Positions 1-8,132 of a stretch of 41,214 bases of DNA are shown piece after piece. The position numbers and the translations under genes are program-made. Numbering within the stretch: position 1 is the stretch's first letter; the number at the start of each line of letters is the position of its first letter. Source of the DNA: Bacteroidales bacterium (GTDB lineage: Bacteria; Bacteroidota; Bacteroidia; Bacteroidales; VadinHA17); the NCBI GenBank assembly GCA_011620595.1, contig WOYX01000032.1:25330-66543 (forward strand), in the 5' to 3' direction. The notes beneath the pieces are model-generated. The model made no database searches. It was not told the DNA's origin and saw only the letters and a program-made list of their open reading frames with translations.

Positions 1-29
1 CGGCTGGAAGCAGTAGAAAGTAATGAATG

Positions 30-57
30 GAATTAAGAATTAAGAATTAAGAATTTC
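30..57. repeat. Heptanucleotide tandem repeat (GAATTAA, about four copies)
   Basis: Three exact GAATTAA copies at 30-50 are followed by a degenerate fourth. The tract is AT-rich, contains no gene, and lies just before the 16-bp array. It belongs with the other short-unit arrays found between genes in this window. Confidence 0.85.
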
Positions 58-88
58 ATAATAAATAACTTAGTCCAATATAATAATT

Positions 89-232
89 GACTTTACTGAC
101 TTTAGACTTTGCAGACCTTAGACTTTACAGACCTTAGACTTTACAGACCTTAGACTTTACTGACTTTAGACTTTGCAGACCTTAGACTTTGCAGACTTTA
201 GACTTTACAGACTTTAGACTTTACAGACCTTT
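89..232. repeat. 16-bp tandem repeat array, nine copies
   Basis: Nine consecutive 16-bp units fit the pattern GACTTTR-CWGACYTTA with no gaps (9 x 16 = 144 bp). Variation is limited to a few positions: A/G at base 7, A/T at base 9 and C/T at base 13. The array ends 4 bp before the chosen dedA start codon, so it forms that gene's immediate leader. A degenerate run of the same word (GACTTT) also occurs around 15784-15805. Confidence 0.95.
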
Positions 233-236
233 TAGG

Positions 237-866
237 ATGGAGATATTTCAGACTGTTTTTGAGTGGTACATGGCCAACCTGAACTATTTTACAATATGGC
301 TTTTGATGACCGTTGAGAGTTCATTTGTGCCGTTTCCCTCTGAAATAGTTGTTCCGTTTGCTGCCTGGAAGGCAGGGGAGGGCTCTCTGACGATGACAGG
401 GGTATTGCTGGCATCCACCGTGGGAGCAATGTCCGGTGCAATCATCAACTACTATCTTTCGATCTGGCTCGGCAGGCCTCTGCTTTACCGCCTGGCCGAC
501 ACGAAGTGGGCCCATGCCCTGATGATCAATCGCACCAATGTGGAGAATGCCGAGAAATACTTCGTAAAGCACGGCAAGGCTTCAACCTTCATAGGAAGGC
601 TGGTGCCGGCAGTGCGACAGCTGATATCCATCCCGGCCGGTCTCTCCAGGATGAATATCCGGACATTCCTTCTCTATACTTTTCTCGGTGCCGGACTCTG
701 GAACTTAGTTCTGGCCCTGATTGGCTATTTTGCCTATGACATGCGGGATCATATACTGCCATACCTCGACTGGGTGATGTACACGGTAGGGGCGCTGTTT
801 GTCATTTGGCTGTCATGGAAAGGGATCAAAGCCTACAGGAACAGCAAGAGAGGCACTGCTCAATAA
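237..866 (+). CDS. DedA family (SNARE-associated/VTT domain) inner-membrane protein
   Basis: This 209-residue polytopic membrane protein belongs to the DedA family, linked to undecaprenyl-phosphate or phospholipid flipping and envelope homeostasis. Two family motifs are visible: the acidic N-terminal motif ESSFVPFPSE (about residues 27-36) in the re-entrant region, and the GRLVPAVRQ motif around residues 120-128 with its conserved arginines. Hydrophobic segments follow to the C-terminus, which ends in a short basic tail. The reading frame is open upstream to 189, but those codons only translate the 16-bp repeat, so I start at ATG 237. There is no clear Shine-Dalgarno sequence because the repeat abuts the start. 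It stands alone and faces the leftward efflux operon tail to tail. The family assignment is firm; the substrate is not known. Confidence 0.9.
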   Translation: MEIFQTVFEWYMANLNYFTIWLLMTVESSFVPFPSEIVVPFAAWKAGEGSLTMTGVLLASTVGAMSGAIINYYLSIWLGRPLLYRLADTKWAHALMINRTNVENAEKYFVKHGKASTFIGRLVPAVRQLISIPAGLSRMNIRTFLLYTFLGAGLWNLVLALIGYFAYDMRDHILPYLDWVMYTVGALFVIWLSWKGIKAYRNSKRGTAQ

Positions 867-883
867 ACGTTGCGGCTCCGGAC

Positions 884-1009
884 CTGAGTTTTTGCTGCTG
901 CAGGCTTAATACAGACAGGGAACCGGAGTTTTGCTACTGCAGGTTTCATACAGACAGGGAACCGGGGTTTTGCTGCTGCAGGTTTCATAGAGACAGGGAA
1001 CCGGGGTTC
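884..1009. repeat. 39-bp tandem repeat between dedA and tolC
   Basis: Three full copies start at 884, 923 and 962, with a partial one from 1001; the period is exactly 39 bp. Copies two and three differ at only a few bases, and each carries CTGCAG and AGACAGGGAACC. The unit is 13 codons long, so the array reads open in some frames on both strands, but neither translation looks like a protein. It occupies the gap between two convergent genes. Confidence 0.9.
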
Positions 1010-1079
1010 ATAAGCTGCAGCCTTCTTGCAGAATACGAACCTGATACTGAGGTATTCAACGGATCCGGCGGGCAGGGTC

Positions 1080-2366
1080 TTATTCAGTAAGCTCCCCGGC
1101 AAGAAGCCTAAGCCCGATCTCTGAAATTTTTGCCTGGTACAGTGCCGTAAGCCTTCTGTTTATGGCGTTGAGGTAGTTGTTCTGATATTCCCTGAATTCA
1201 AGTCCTGACAGGGAGCCGAGCCGGTAACGCTCCACGGCTATCTCCAGTGATGCCCTGGCCAGCTCCGCACTCTCGGTTTCGAAGTTGGTTACCGTGATAT
1301 TGTTCAGGTAGGTATTGTAGAGCAGGTCCAGCTCTCCCATTATCTCATACTCTATGTCGAGGTAGGCCAGCTTGCTGTTTTCCGCCTCCAGCTTCGCATT
1401 GGCCATCCTCCTGTTGGTTTCAAACCCGGAGAAAATATTCCATGACATGTTGAAGCCCCAGTTGAGGCCGTTTGTTTGATTGAAGGAGCCTGCCGACCAC
1501 GGATATTCATTGCGGCTGTAATTATACCCGGTGCTGAAGCTCAGGGTGGGATAGCGCAAGGCCCTGACGGCCTCCAGGTCATACTCTGTTAGCCTCTCTC
1601 CCTGTTGTGCAAGTATCAGTTGGTTATTGTACTTAAGTGTCCGCGCCCGAAGAGAATCGATATCCATGTCAGGTGCCAGAATGATTGAGTCGCGTATGTT
1701 GAAGTTGATCTCATGGCCCGTACTGAGAAGGTTGGTCAGACGTATGTATGCACTGATGACCGTCTCCTGCTGCGACAGCACTGCGGAGCTGTCAGCGTTG
1801 AGGTCTATCTTCGCCTGCTGCAGGTCGAGTCCCGATATGACACCCAGCATATATTTCTCCTCGGCATTCTCATACCGTGACTTTGAGAGTGCCAGTGAGG
1901 TAAGGGCCGACTCCATCCTGTTCTGCTGAACTATGATATTGTAGTATTCTGAGCAGACACTCATGACCAGGTTCTCTACGTTTATCCTGACTCTCTGGCT
2001 GCTCATTGCCAGCAGCTCCTGCTGTCGGCTGTAGGCAGTGAACATGCCCAGTCCGTCAAACAGTTTCCAGTTAAGCGCAACACCCGCAGTATAGAGGTTT
2101 GTCCTGCTCCTTTCAGCTTCTGATGATGATGAGACGACATCATTGCCAGTCTGCGACTGTCGTCCTGTGCCTGTAACTGTTGGGAGAAAAGGTGCCAGGG
2201 TGACGTTGTTTTCTGCCATGGTCTGATCATTTCTGCTGATCTTGAGGGAGTAGTTGTTCTCAAGAGCCACCATGATAGCCTCGTCGAGGGTCATTGTCTT
2301 CTGAGCCCCTGCGGCCATTGGCAGGAGGAGTACAAGTATCATAGTACTAAGCCTTCGGTTGCTCAT
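1080..2366 (-). CDS. TolC family outer-membrane efflux protein
   Basis: This 428-residue outer-membrane channel is the exit duct of a tripartite RND efflux system. It has a signal peptide (hydrophobic MILVLLLPMAAG, cut near AGAQ), followed by the TLDEAIMVALENN opening typical of the outer membrane efflux (OEP) domain and two helical repeats of the TolC fold, ending with an LxLLAGEL-type tail. The start chosen (2366) overlaps the last codons of the RND gene by 20 bp; an ATG at 2342 would remove the overlap but shorten the n-region of the signal peptide. It is the last gene of the adaptor-pump-channel operon, so translational coupling to the pump gene is likely. Substrates cannot be read from the sequence. 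Confidence 0.92.
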   Translation of the reverse strand: MSNRRLSTMILVLLLPMAAGAQKTMTLDEAIMVALENNYSLKISRNDQTMAENNVTLAPFLPTVTGTGRQSQTGNDVVSSSSEAERSRTNLYTAGVALNWKLFDGLGMFTAYSRQQELLAMSSQRVRINVENLVMSVCSEYYNIIVQQNRMESALTSLALSKSRYENAEEKYMLGVISGLDLQQAKIDLNADSSAVLSQQETVISAYIRLTNLLSTGHEINFNIRDSIILAPDMDIDSLRARTLKYNNQLILAQQGERLTEYDLEAVRALRYPTLSFSTGYNYSRNEYPWSAGSFNQTNGLNWGFNMSWNIFSGFETNRRMANAKLEAENSKLAYLDIEYEIMGELDLLYNTYLNNITVTNFETESAELARASLEIAVERYRLGSLSGLEFREYQNNYLNAINRRLTALYQAKISEIGLRLLAGELTE

Positions 2367-5300
2367 TGCTGTTTTTTTCTGCATTTTTCTTTCCGGCGAA
2401 GTAGCTGTAGACGGAAGGTACCACAAAGAGAGTCAGGAAGGTAGCGAAGAACATTCCGCCGACCACCGTGACGCCCATTGAGATACGGCTCTCAGCGCCT
2501 GCTCCCGTTGCAAGCGCCATGGGCATAATGCCGAGGATGGTGGTGAGGCTTGTCATCAGCACCGGGCGGAACCGTGACACCGCTGCCTCACGGGCGGCAT
2601 CCATGATGCTGAGCCCTGCCTGTTGTCTCTGGTTGGCAAACTCGACGATAAGTATCCCGTTCTTGGCCACCATACCTATCAGCATGATCAGGCCTATCTG
2701 GCTGAAGATATTGAGTGTCTGGCCGGTGACAATCATAATAAACAGTGCACCTATAAGCGCCAGCGGCACCGTAACCAGGATGATCACCGGGTCACGGAAG
2801 CTCTCGAACTGTGCCGAGAGAACGAGGTAGATGAGCAATATGGCCAGGGCGAATGCAAAGAGCAGGCTGGAAGAACTCTCCACGAAGTCCTTGGAGTCAC
2901 CGGAAAGAGTGGTGCTGAAGTTTTCATCGAGCACCCTGGCAGCTATCCTGTCCATCTCTTCTATGCCTTCACCGAGAGTGTATTTGCCTTCAAGGCCCGC
3001 CGAAACGGTAGCCGACACAAACCTGTTGTACCTGTAGAGCTGCGGCGGCAGACTGCTCTCACGAATTTCGACGATGTTGTCGAGCTGTATCAGTTGACCC
3101 TTGTCGTTCCTGACATACGTACTTGTGAGGTCATAGGGATCATTGCGCTTCGACTTGTCGAACTGGCTGAAGATCTGGTACTGCTTGCCGTTGAGGATGT
3201 AATAGCCGATACGCTGCTCACTCATGGTGAGCTGCAGCGTCTGGGCTATGTTCTGAACGTTGACTCCCATCATGGAGGCTTTCTCCCTGTTGATGAGCAC
3301 GGTCAGCTCCGGCTTGGTGAATTTCAGGTTTACATCGCTGGCTGAGAAGTAGGGGCTTTCCGAGACCTCAGCCATGAAGTCGGGTATCACCCTTTTCAGA
3401 TCGTTGAGGTTCTTGGCCTGTATCACATACTGTACCGGGAGGCCGCCGCGGCGTGAGCCAAAGGTCTGCTGCTGGGACACAATTGTACGGGCACCGGTGT
3501 ATTGCCTGAGAACAGGTGAGAGTGAGGCCGCAATCTCCTGCTGTGACCGTTTGCGGTCACGGCGGTCAGAGAGCCTGACTCTCATGTTGGCGCTGTTGGT
3601 GCCGCCCATGCCTACCATCATCATGATATTGTCACTCTCGGGAACTTTCTCCTGTACTACCGGGTATAGTCGGTTCATATATGCAGTCATGTAATCATAG
3701 GATGTGCCTTCAGTGGCTCTGGCGCTGATGTTTACATAACCGCGGTCTTCCAGCGGCGCCATCTCCGACGGCAACAGCGTCCATAAGATTACTATCAGCA
3801 CGCCGGCAGCCACAATAATGACAAAGGCCCAGTACCTTCTCTTCAGGAAGGATGTTATCCATCTGCGGTAGAGATTTATCATGCCGCTGAAGAATGGCTC
3901 AGTAGACCGGTAGAACCTGCCTTCCATGGTATTGTGCTTCAGCATCTTGGATGAAATCATGGGAGTAAGTGTCAGTGCCAGGAAGGCGGATATTACCACT
4001 GCTCCCACAATCACCAGGCTGAACTCCCTGAAGAGCCTGCCGGTCACTCCCTGGAGAAAGACAATCGGGAAGAAGACGGCTACAAGGGCCACCGTGGTGG
4101 CGATGATGGCAAAGAAGATCTCGCGTGATCCCGTGAGGGCAGCCTCCCTGGGCTTCATGCCCTTTTCGACCTTTGTATATATGTTCTCCACCACAACTAT
4201 GGCATCGTCAACAACAAGACCGATGGCCAGTACAATTGCAAATAGCGTCAGGGTGTTAATGGTGAAGTCGGCAATGTACATCACGAAGAAAGTCCCGATA
4301 AGGGCAACAGGGATCGTAATGACCGGTATGAGTGTTGTTCTCCAGTTTCTCAGGAAGAAGAAGATGACCAGCACCACCAGCAAAAAGGCGATGAAGATGG
4401 TGTTCCTGACCTCCTTGATTGATTCGCGTATATAAACTGTATTGTCAAAAAGTATCTCGGTGGTTATATCTTCCGGCAGGTCTTTCTTGAGTTGTTCCAG
4501 CATTACCATTGCTTCATCGACGATTTCGATGTAATTGGCGCCAGGCTGGGGTACCAGCACAACGTTTACCGCAGGCTTGCCGTTGCTCGTCAGGTGTGAC
4601 CTGATGTTCTCGGCATCTATCTCGGCTATGCCTATATCGCTGAACTTCACCACCCTGTCGCCGTTCTTTGCAATGATCAGATCATTGAACTCGTCAACGG
4701 TTCGGAGCCTGCCCAGGGTTCGGATCGTAAGCTCAGTGTTGTCTCCCTCAATCCTGCCCGAAGGAAGTTCGATGTTCTCGCGTGTTACTGCGGTCCGTAC
4801 ATCCAGTGGTGTGAGGCCGTAGGCTGCCAGCCTCGCGGGGTCCATCTTCATCCTGATGGATAGCTTTTTGGATCCCCAGACCCCCACAGCGCTTACACCT
4901 GAGATGGTCTGCAACCTCTCCTTGAAGTTGATCTCAGCGTAGGTGCTGACGTCAATGATTGACCTGCTGTCGCTGCGAAGTGTTACTGCGAATATAGGCT
5001 GTGCATCGGCATCGGCCTTCTGTACCACCGGCGGGTCAACATCCTGCGGCAGGCGGCGCATGGCGCCGGAGACCTTGTCGCGGACGTCATTGACGGCAGT
5101 CTCCATATCCACCTCCAGTTTGAACTCAACGGTGATGCGCGAGGAGCCGTCGCTGCTGGAGCTCGATATGGAGCGTATTCCCTGCACGCTGTTAATTGCA
5201 GACTCAAGAGGTTCGGTTATCTGTGTCTCGATTACGTCAGAGTTGGCCCCGGGGAAAGAGGTTGATACTGTCACTATCGCCGGGTCAACACTCGGGTAAT

Positions 5301-5406
5301 CTCTCACTCCGAGGAAGGTATATCCGATACCTCCGAGAATGAGTATCACCAATGCCATCACCGTGGCCAGTACCGGTCTCTCTATGCTTAATGACGATAG
5401 ACTCAT
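2347..5406 (-). CDS. RND efflux pump, inner-membrane permease (HAE1/AcrB-like)
   Basis: This 1019-residue proton-driven pump has the usual AcrB-type length and layout. A first membrane helix follows the short cytoplasmic N-terminus (MSLSSLSIERPVLATVMALV), then a large periplasmic loop and a helix bundle near residues 330-550. That bundle contains the relay motif GLVVDDAIVVVEN with its paired aspartates. A second periplasmic loop and a second bundle follow, with GMVAKNGILIVEFAN. The pattern fits the hydrophobic and amphiphilic exporters (HAE1) rather than the metal exporters. It lies 38 bp downstream of the adaptor gene and overlaps tolC, forming one operon. Specificity (drugs, bile acids, solvents or a native metabolite) is not determinable here. 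Confidence 0.96.
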   Translation of the reverse strand: MSLSSLSIERPVLATVMALVILILGGIGYTFLGVRDYPSVDPAIVTVSTSFPGANSDVIETQITEPLESAINSVQGIRSISSSSSDGSSRITVEFKLEVDMETAVNDVRDKVSGAMRRLPQDVDPPVVQKADADAQPIFAVTLRSDSRSIIDVSTYAEINFKERLQTISGVSAVGVWGSKKLSIRMKMDPARLAAYGLTPLDVRTAVTRENIELPSGRIEGDNTELTIRTLGRLRTVDEFNDLIIAKNGDRVVKFSDIGIAEIDAENIRSHLTSNGKPAVNVVLVPQPGANYIEIVDEAMVMLEQLKKDLPEDITTEILFDNTVYIRESIKEVRNTIFIAFLLVVLVIFFFLRNWRTTLIPVITIPVALIGTFFVMYIADFTINTLTLFAIVLAIGLVVDDAIVVVENIYTKVEKGMKPREAALTGSREIFFAIIATTVALVAVFFPIVFLQGVTGRLFREFSLVIVGAVVISAFLALTLTPMISSKMLKHNTMEGRFYRSTEPFFSGMINLYRRWITSFLKRRYWAFVIIVAAGVLIVILWTLLPSEMAPLEDRGYVNISARATEGTSYDYMTAYMNRLYPVVQEKVPESDNIMMMVGMGGTNSANMRVRLSDRRDRKRSQQEIAASLSPVLRQYTGARTIVSQQQTFGSRRGGLPVQYVIQAKNLNDLKRVIPDFMAEVSESPYFSASDVNLKFTKPELTVLINREKASMMGVNVQNIAQTLQLTMSEQRIGYYILNGKQYQIFSQFDKSKRNDPYDLTSTYVRNDKGQLIQLDNIVEIRESSLPPQLYRYNRFVSATVSAGLEGKYTLGEGIEEMDRIAARVLDENFSTTLSGDSKDFVESSSSLLFAFALAILLIYLVLSAQFESFRDPVIILVTVPLALIGALFIMIVTGQTLNIFSQIGLIMLIGMVAKNGILIVEFANQRQQAGLSIMDAAREAAVSRFRPVLMTSLTTILGIMPMALATGAGAESRISMGVTVVGGMFFATFLTLFVVPSVYSYFAGKKNAEKNSNEQPKA

Positions 5407-5444
5407 TTGTTTCTTCAGTTGTTATCTGCCGTGATCGTCCGGCG

Positions 5445-6626
5445 CTAATCCGTTATGTTAACCCTTACCGGCATATTGTCCCTCAACTGCATAAGCCCGG
5501 TGGTAAGAACGGTATCGCCTGCAGAGAGTCCGGAGAGCACCTCGATCATAGTTGCGGTCCGGGTGCCGGTGACCACCGGAACAAGGGAAGCCCTGCCGTT
5601 TTTCACTACCCAGATCTTTTTCTCGTTCATCTCGGGCACTATGGATTCCGTTGGCACCTGGATAGCATTCTGCTTTTCATCGGTGATCAGTGTCAGTGAT
5701 GCGAACATACCTGGTACCAGCCGCCCGTCCCTGTTGTTGTAACGGGCTCTCAGACCGATGGTCCTGGTAGTTTCATCAATGCGGTAGTCTATGGCATAAA
5801 CCGTGGCATAGAACATCTCTTTGTAACCCTCGGTCTCGAATGCAATTCGTTTGCCCATCAGATCTTCCGATATATACTTTTCCGAAATGGCAAACTGAAG
5901 CTTGAGCGTTGAGGGATCGATCAGGTGTGCAATCTTGACGGAAGGTTGCACATAGGTACCCTCACTGACGTAACGGAATCCTATTACCCCGTCAAACGGA
6001 GCCCTTACCTCTGTCTCGGCTATCCTCACCCTGAGGAGGTTCATGTCGGCCAGTATGACGTTATAGTCTGTCTGAAGCTGGTCGAATGACTCCCTGCTAA
6101 CGGCATCCTTCTCGAGCAGCACCCTCTGGCGTTCCAACTTCTCGGCAAGAAGCTTCTCCTGTATCTCCGACCGGCGAAGCTGGGCCTGCAGGTCCTCGTC
6201 ATAGATCTTCACCAGCAGATCGCCTTTCTTCACCCTGCTGCCCTCCTTGAAAAATACACCGGTGACCTTGCCGGGCACCTTGCTGACGATATCCACCTCT
6301 TCATTGGCAAGCAGGGAGCCGGCCGACCTGATGCCACTGGTAAGGTAAGAAGGTTTGGCTATGGTTCCGTTTACTGGGAGCAGCCCGCCACCTGAAGCGC
6401 CGCCACCCGGTCCTCCGCCAGGTTGTGACTGACCCTTGGCCTGGCTCTGCGGCTGACCCTGTGACTGACCATCTGCCTGACGCATTGCCTGTGCCTCCGC
6501 GGTGAGAGCCGCAGAACCTTTTTTCAGCTGCCAGTCACCCCAGAGGCCCAGCCTGGGACCTCCGAACCATATTGCAAGTATCAGTGGGATGCTTACCCAC
6601 AGGGTAATCTTTATTCCTTGTTTCAT
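5445..6626 (-). CDS. RND efflux periplasmic adaptor (membrane fusion protein)
   Basis: This 393-residue adaptor joins the RND pump to the TolC channel. It has an N-terminal membrane anchor (residues 8-22) and then an unusual low-complexity stretch at about 49-81, rich in Gln, Gly and Ser (QSQGQPQSQ, then GGGPGGGASGGG). The conserved barrel-sandwich half-motif EVDIVSKVPGKVTGV and KKGDLLVKIYDEDL follow, then a coiled-coil hairpin, the second lipoyl half (VRAPFDGVIG) and the beta-barrel. Related adaptors usually lack so long a Gln/Gly linker; it may act as a flexible tether. It is first in the leftward efflux operon. The ATG at 6626 directly follows an AAGG sequence, too close for an ideal ribosome-binding site. 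Confidence 0.93.
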   Translation of the reverse strand: MKQGIKITLWVSIPLILAIWFGGPRLGLWGDWQLKKGSAALTAEAQAMRQADGQSQGQPQSQAKGQSQPGGGPGGGASGGGLLPVNGTIAKPSYLTSGIRSAGSLLANEEVDIVSKVPGKVTGVFFKEGSRVKKGDLLVKIYDEDLQAQLRRSEIQEKLLAEKLERQRVLLEKDAVSRESFDQLQTDYNVILADMNLLRVRIAETEVRAPFDGVIGFRYVSEGTYVQPSVKIAHLIDPSTLKLQFAISEKYISEDLMGKRIAFETEGYKEMFYATVYAIDYRIDETTRTIGLRARYNNRDGRLVPGMFASLTLITDEKQNAIQVPTESIVPEMNEKKIWVVKNGRASLVPVVTGTRTATMIEVLSGLSAGDTVLTTGLMQLRDNMPVRVNITD

Positions 6627-6648
6627 CCTTATATCAAATCACTCATAG

Positions 6649-6669
6649 AAACCGCAAAATTAGCGGTTT
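6649..6669 (-). promoter_or_regulatory. Promoter -7 box inside a 7-bp palindrome (efflux operator candidate)
   Basis: On the minus strand the sequence TAATTTTG (6662-6655) is an exact Bacteroidota -7 element (TAnnTTTG). It is bracketed by perfect 7-bp inverted arms, AAACCGC at 6649-6655 and GCGGTTT at 6663-6669, with a 7-bp spacer. The centre of symmetry falls on the -7 box, 23-43 bp upstream of the adaptor ATG. A dimeric repressor bound here would block the promoter. No TetR, MarR or similar gene is adjacent. No convincing -33 TTG was found at the usual distance. Confidence 0.55.
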
Positions 6670-6748
6670 ATGAGATGTAGTTATGTTAAAGTATATTAAA
6701 ACAAAATATAAGGAGAAAAGTTCTGATCTGCAGTCATTGGCATCCCGG

Positions 6749-7012
6749 TCAGCAATTTTCTATGATCTCCCTGACTACTGATTCCATATAGTCGGTTATT
6801 ATTCTGTTTGATACGGTGAATCCGTTGGCGAACATGATGAATGCCAGCCTTCTTCCGCTGCCGGTAGTGTCTGCCAGGATAGTATCCATGGAGTTCTGCT
6901 GACCGCTGAGTGTGGTGTCTGCCAGGATAGTATCCATGGAGTTCTGCTGACCGCTGAGGAAGGTTGAGGAGAGTGCAGCGATGATGGCTGTATGTAAGAT
7001 TCTGATATTAAT
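6749..7012 (-). pseudogene. Relic of a D-alanyl-D-alanine carboxypeptidase (S13/DacB-like), internally deleted
   Basis: Read leftward from 7012 there is an open frame of 87 codons beginning with ATT where an ATG would be expected. It encodes a signal-peptide-like segment (NIRILHTAIIAALSSTFLSGQ), then a 16-residue unit present twice (SGQQNSMDTILADTT), then a short C-terminal block GSGRRLAFIMFANGF followed by a terminal helix. That last block resembles the end of peptidase S13 (PBP4/DacB) proteins, where a glycine-rich turn is followed by LAF-x-(I/V)-x-x-N. All catalytic motifs (SxxK, SxN, KTG) are missing. I infer a gene that kept its two ends and lost the middle. The family call is tentative. 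Confidence 0.45.
6867..6958. repeat. 48-bp tandem duplication inside the dacB-like relic
   Basis: Two 44-bp blocks at 6867-6910 and 6915-6958 are identical and spaced at a 48-bp period (16 codons), so the duplication preserves the reading frame. The lack of divergence suggests it is recent compared with the decay of the surrounding gene. Confidence 0.9.
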
Positions 7013-7103
7013 TCGATTATCTTATATTTATTTTATTGTTAGAATGGAACTTGCATGAAAAATGGTAACCTTAGCCTGGGGTAGGCTCTTACTCATACAA
7101 GTT

Positions 7104-8132
7104 TCATCTGGTTTTGTTTTGTTCAAGAGTTGAAAGCAGGCCGCAGGCGGCGCCTATATCCTCGCCGCGGCTCGCACGTATAGTGGCTGTGATGCCTTTT
7201 GCGCTGAGGCGGTCACGGAAGGCCTCCATGGCTTTCGTGTCAGGGCTCCTGTATTTCGAGCCGGGTATGGCATGAAAGCGTATCAGGTTTATACGGCAGC
7301 GGATGCCGCTGAGAATTTTTGCGAGCTCTTTGACGTGGTCGGGGGTGTCATTGAGTCCTTTGAACAGAATGTACTCGAAGGATATACGTCTCTGCCTTCC
7401 GAAATCGAACCCCCTGATAACCTCAAGCACTTTTTTGATGGGATGGGCTTTCTGCACCGGCATCAGCGCCTGGCGCTCCTCATCGAAGGGGGTGTGCAGG
7501 CTGACGGCGAGGTGACAGCGGGTGCCCTCCAGAAAATCACGTATCCTGTCGGTGATACCTATGGTGCTTACCGTAATGCGTGAGGGACTCCATCCGTAAC
7601 CCCACTCCGAGATGAGTATCTCCAGGCTCTTCATCACCTCTTCGAAGTTGTCGAGAGGCTCGCCCATACCCATAAAGACTATGTTGGTCAGTGACCGGTG
7701 TTCGGGGATGCTTCTGAACTGGTTCAGAATGTCGCCTGACGAGAGATTGCCCTGGAATCCCTGTCTCGCCGTCATGCAAAAATGGCATCCCATGCGGCAT
7801 CCCGACTGTACCGAGAGGCATACTGTGGCCCGCTCACGGTCAGGGATGAAGGCTGTCTCGATGAACCGGTTTTCAGAGATGCCAAAGAGGTATTTTCTTG
7901 TCCCGTCACTGGCGGAGGCAACTGACGACGGTGGGGTGAGCCCGGTTTCGTAATTCTTTTCCAGCAGGTTTCGGGCAGCAAGGGAGAGATCAGTCATGCT
8001 GCTTATCTCAGGCGCACCTCTCCTGTAGAGCCAGCCTGCTATCTGCCGGGCGGCATATGGTGGCAGCGAGACCGCAGCGGTGATATCCGACAGCTCATTC
8101 AGTGTCTTGCCGTAGAGACGCTGCCTGCTCAT
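7104..8132 (-). CDS. rlmN: Dual-specificity 23S rRNA/tRNA m2A methyltransferase RlmN
   Basis: This 342-residue radical-SAM enzyme methylates C2 of A2503 in 23S rRNA (and A37 of some tRNAs in studied homologues). The radical-SAM cluster motif CxxxCxxC is seen in SGCRMGCHFCMTARQGFQGNL near residues 111-130, followed by the SAM-binding GMGEPLDN motif. The C-terminal cysteine that carries the methyl intermediate lies in GEDIGAACG. The N-terminal helical RNA-binding domain is present. The start is fixed by overlap: its ATG shares one base with the TGA of the upstream hydrolase gene (TGATG), implying translational coupling. It is the last gene of the dapF-hydrolase-rlmN run. Confidence 0.96.
   Translation of the reverse strand: MSRQRLYGKTLNELSDITAAVSLPPYAARQIAGWLYRRGAPEISSMTDLSLAARNLLEKNYETGLTPPSSVASASDGTRKYLFGISENRFIETAFIPDRERATVCLSVQSGCRMGCHFCMTARQGFQGNLSSGDILNQFRSIPEHRSLTNIVFMGMGEPLDNFEEVMKSLEILISEWGYGWSPSRITVSTIGITDRIRDFLEGTRCHLAVSLHTPFDEERQALMPVQKAHPIKKVLEVIRGFDFGRQRRISFEYILFKGLNDTPDHVKELAKILSGIRCRINLIRFHAIPGSKYRSPDTKAMEAFRDRLSAKGITATIRASRGEDIGAACGLLSTLEQNKTR

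Noticed and set aside
860-1102. Small minus-strand frame with periodic 13-residue repeats (PRFPVCMKPA-like)
   Set aside because: It is only the translation of the 39-bp DNA repeat. It overlaps the tolC stop region, has no start context or promoter, and the plus strand is equally open.
7071-7100. Weak AGCCT/AGGCT hairpin after rlmN
   Set aside because: The stem is only 5 bp and the T-run is displaced; not convincing as a terminator.
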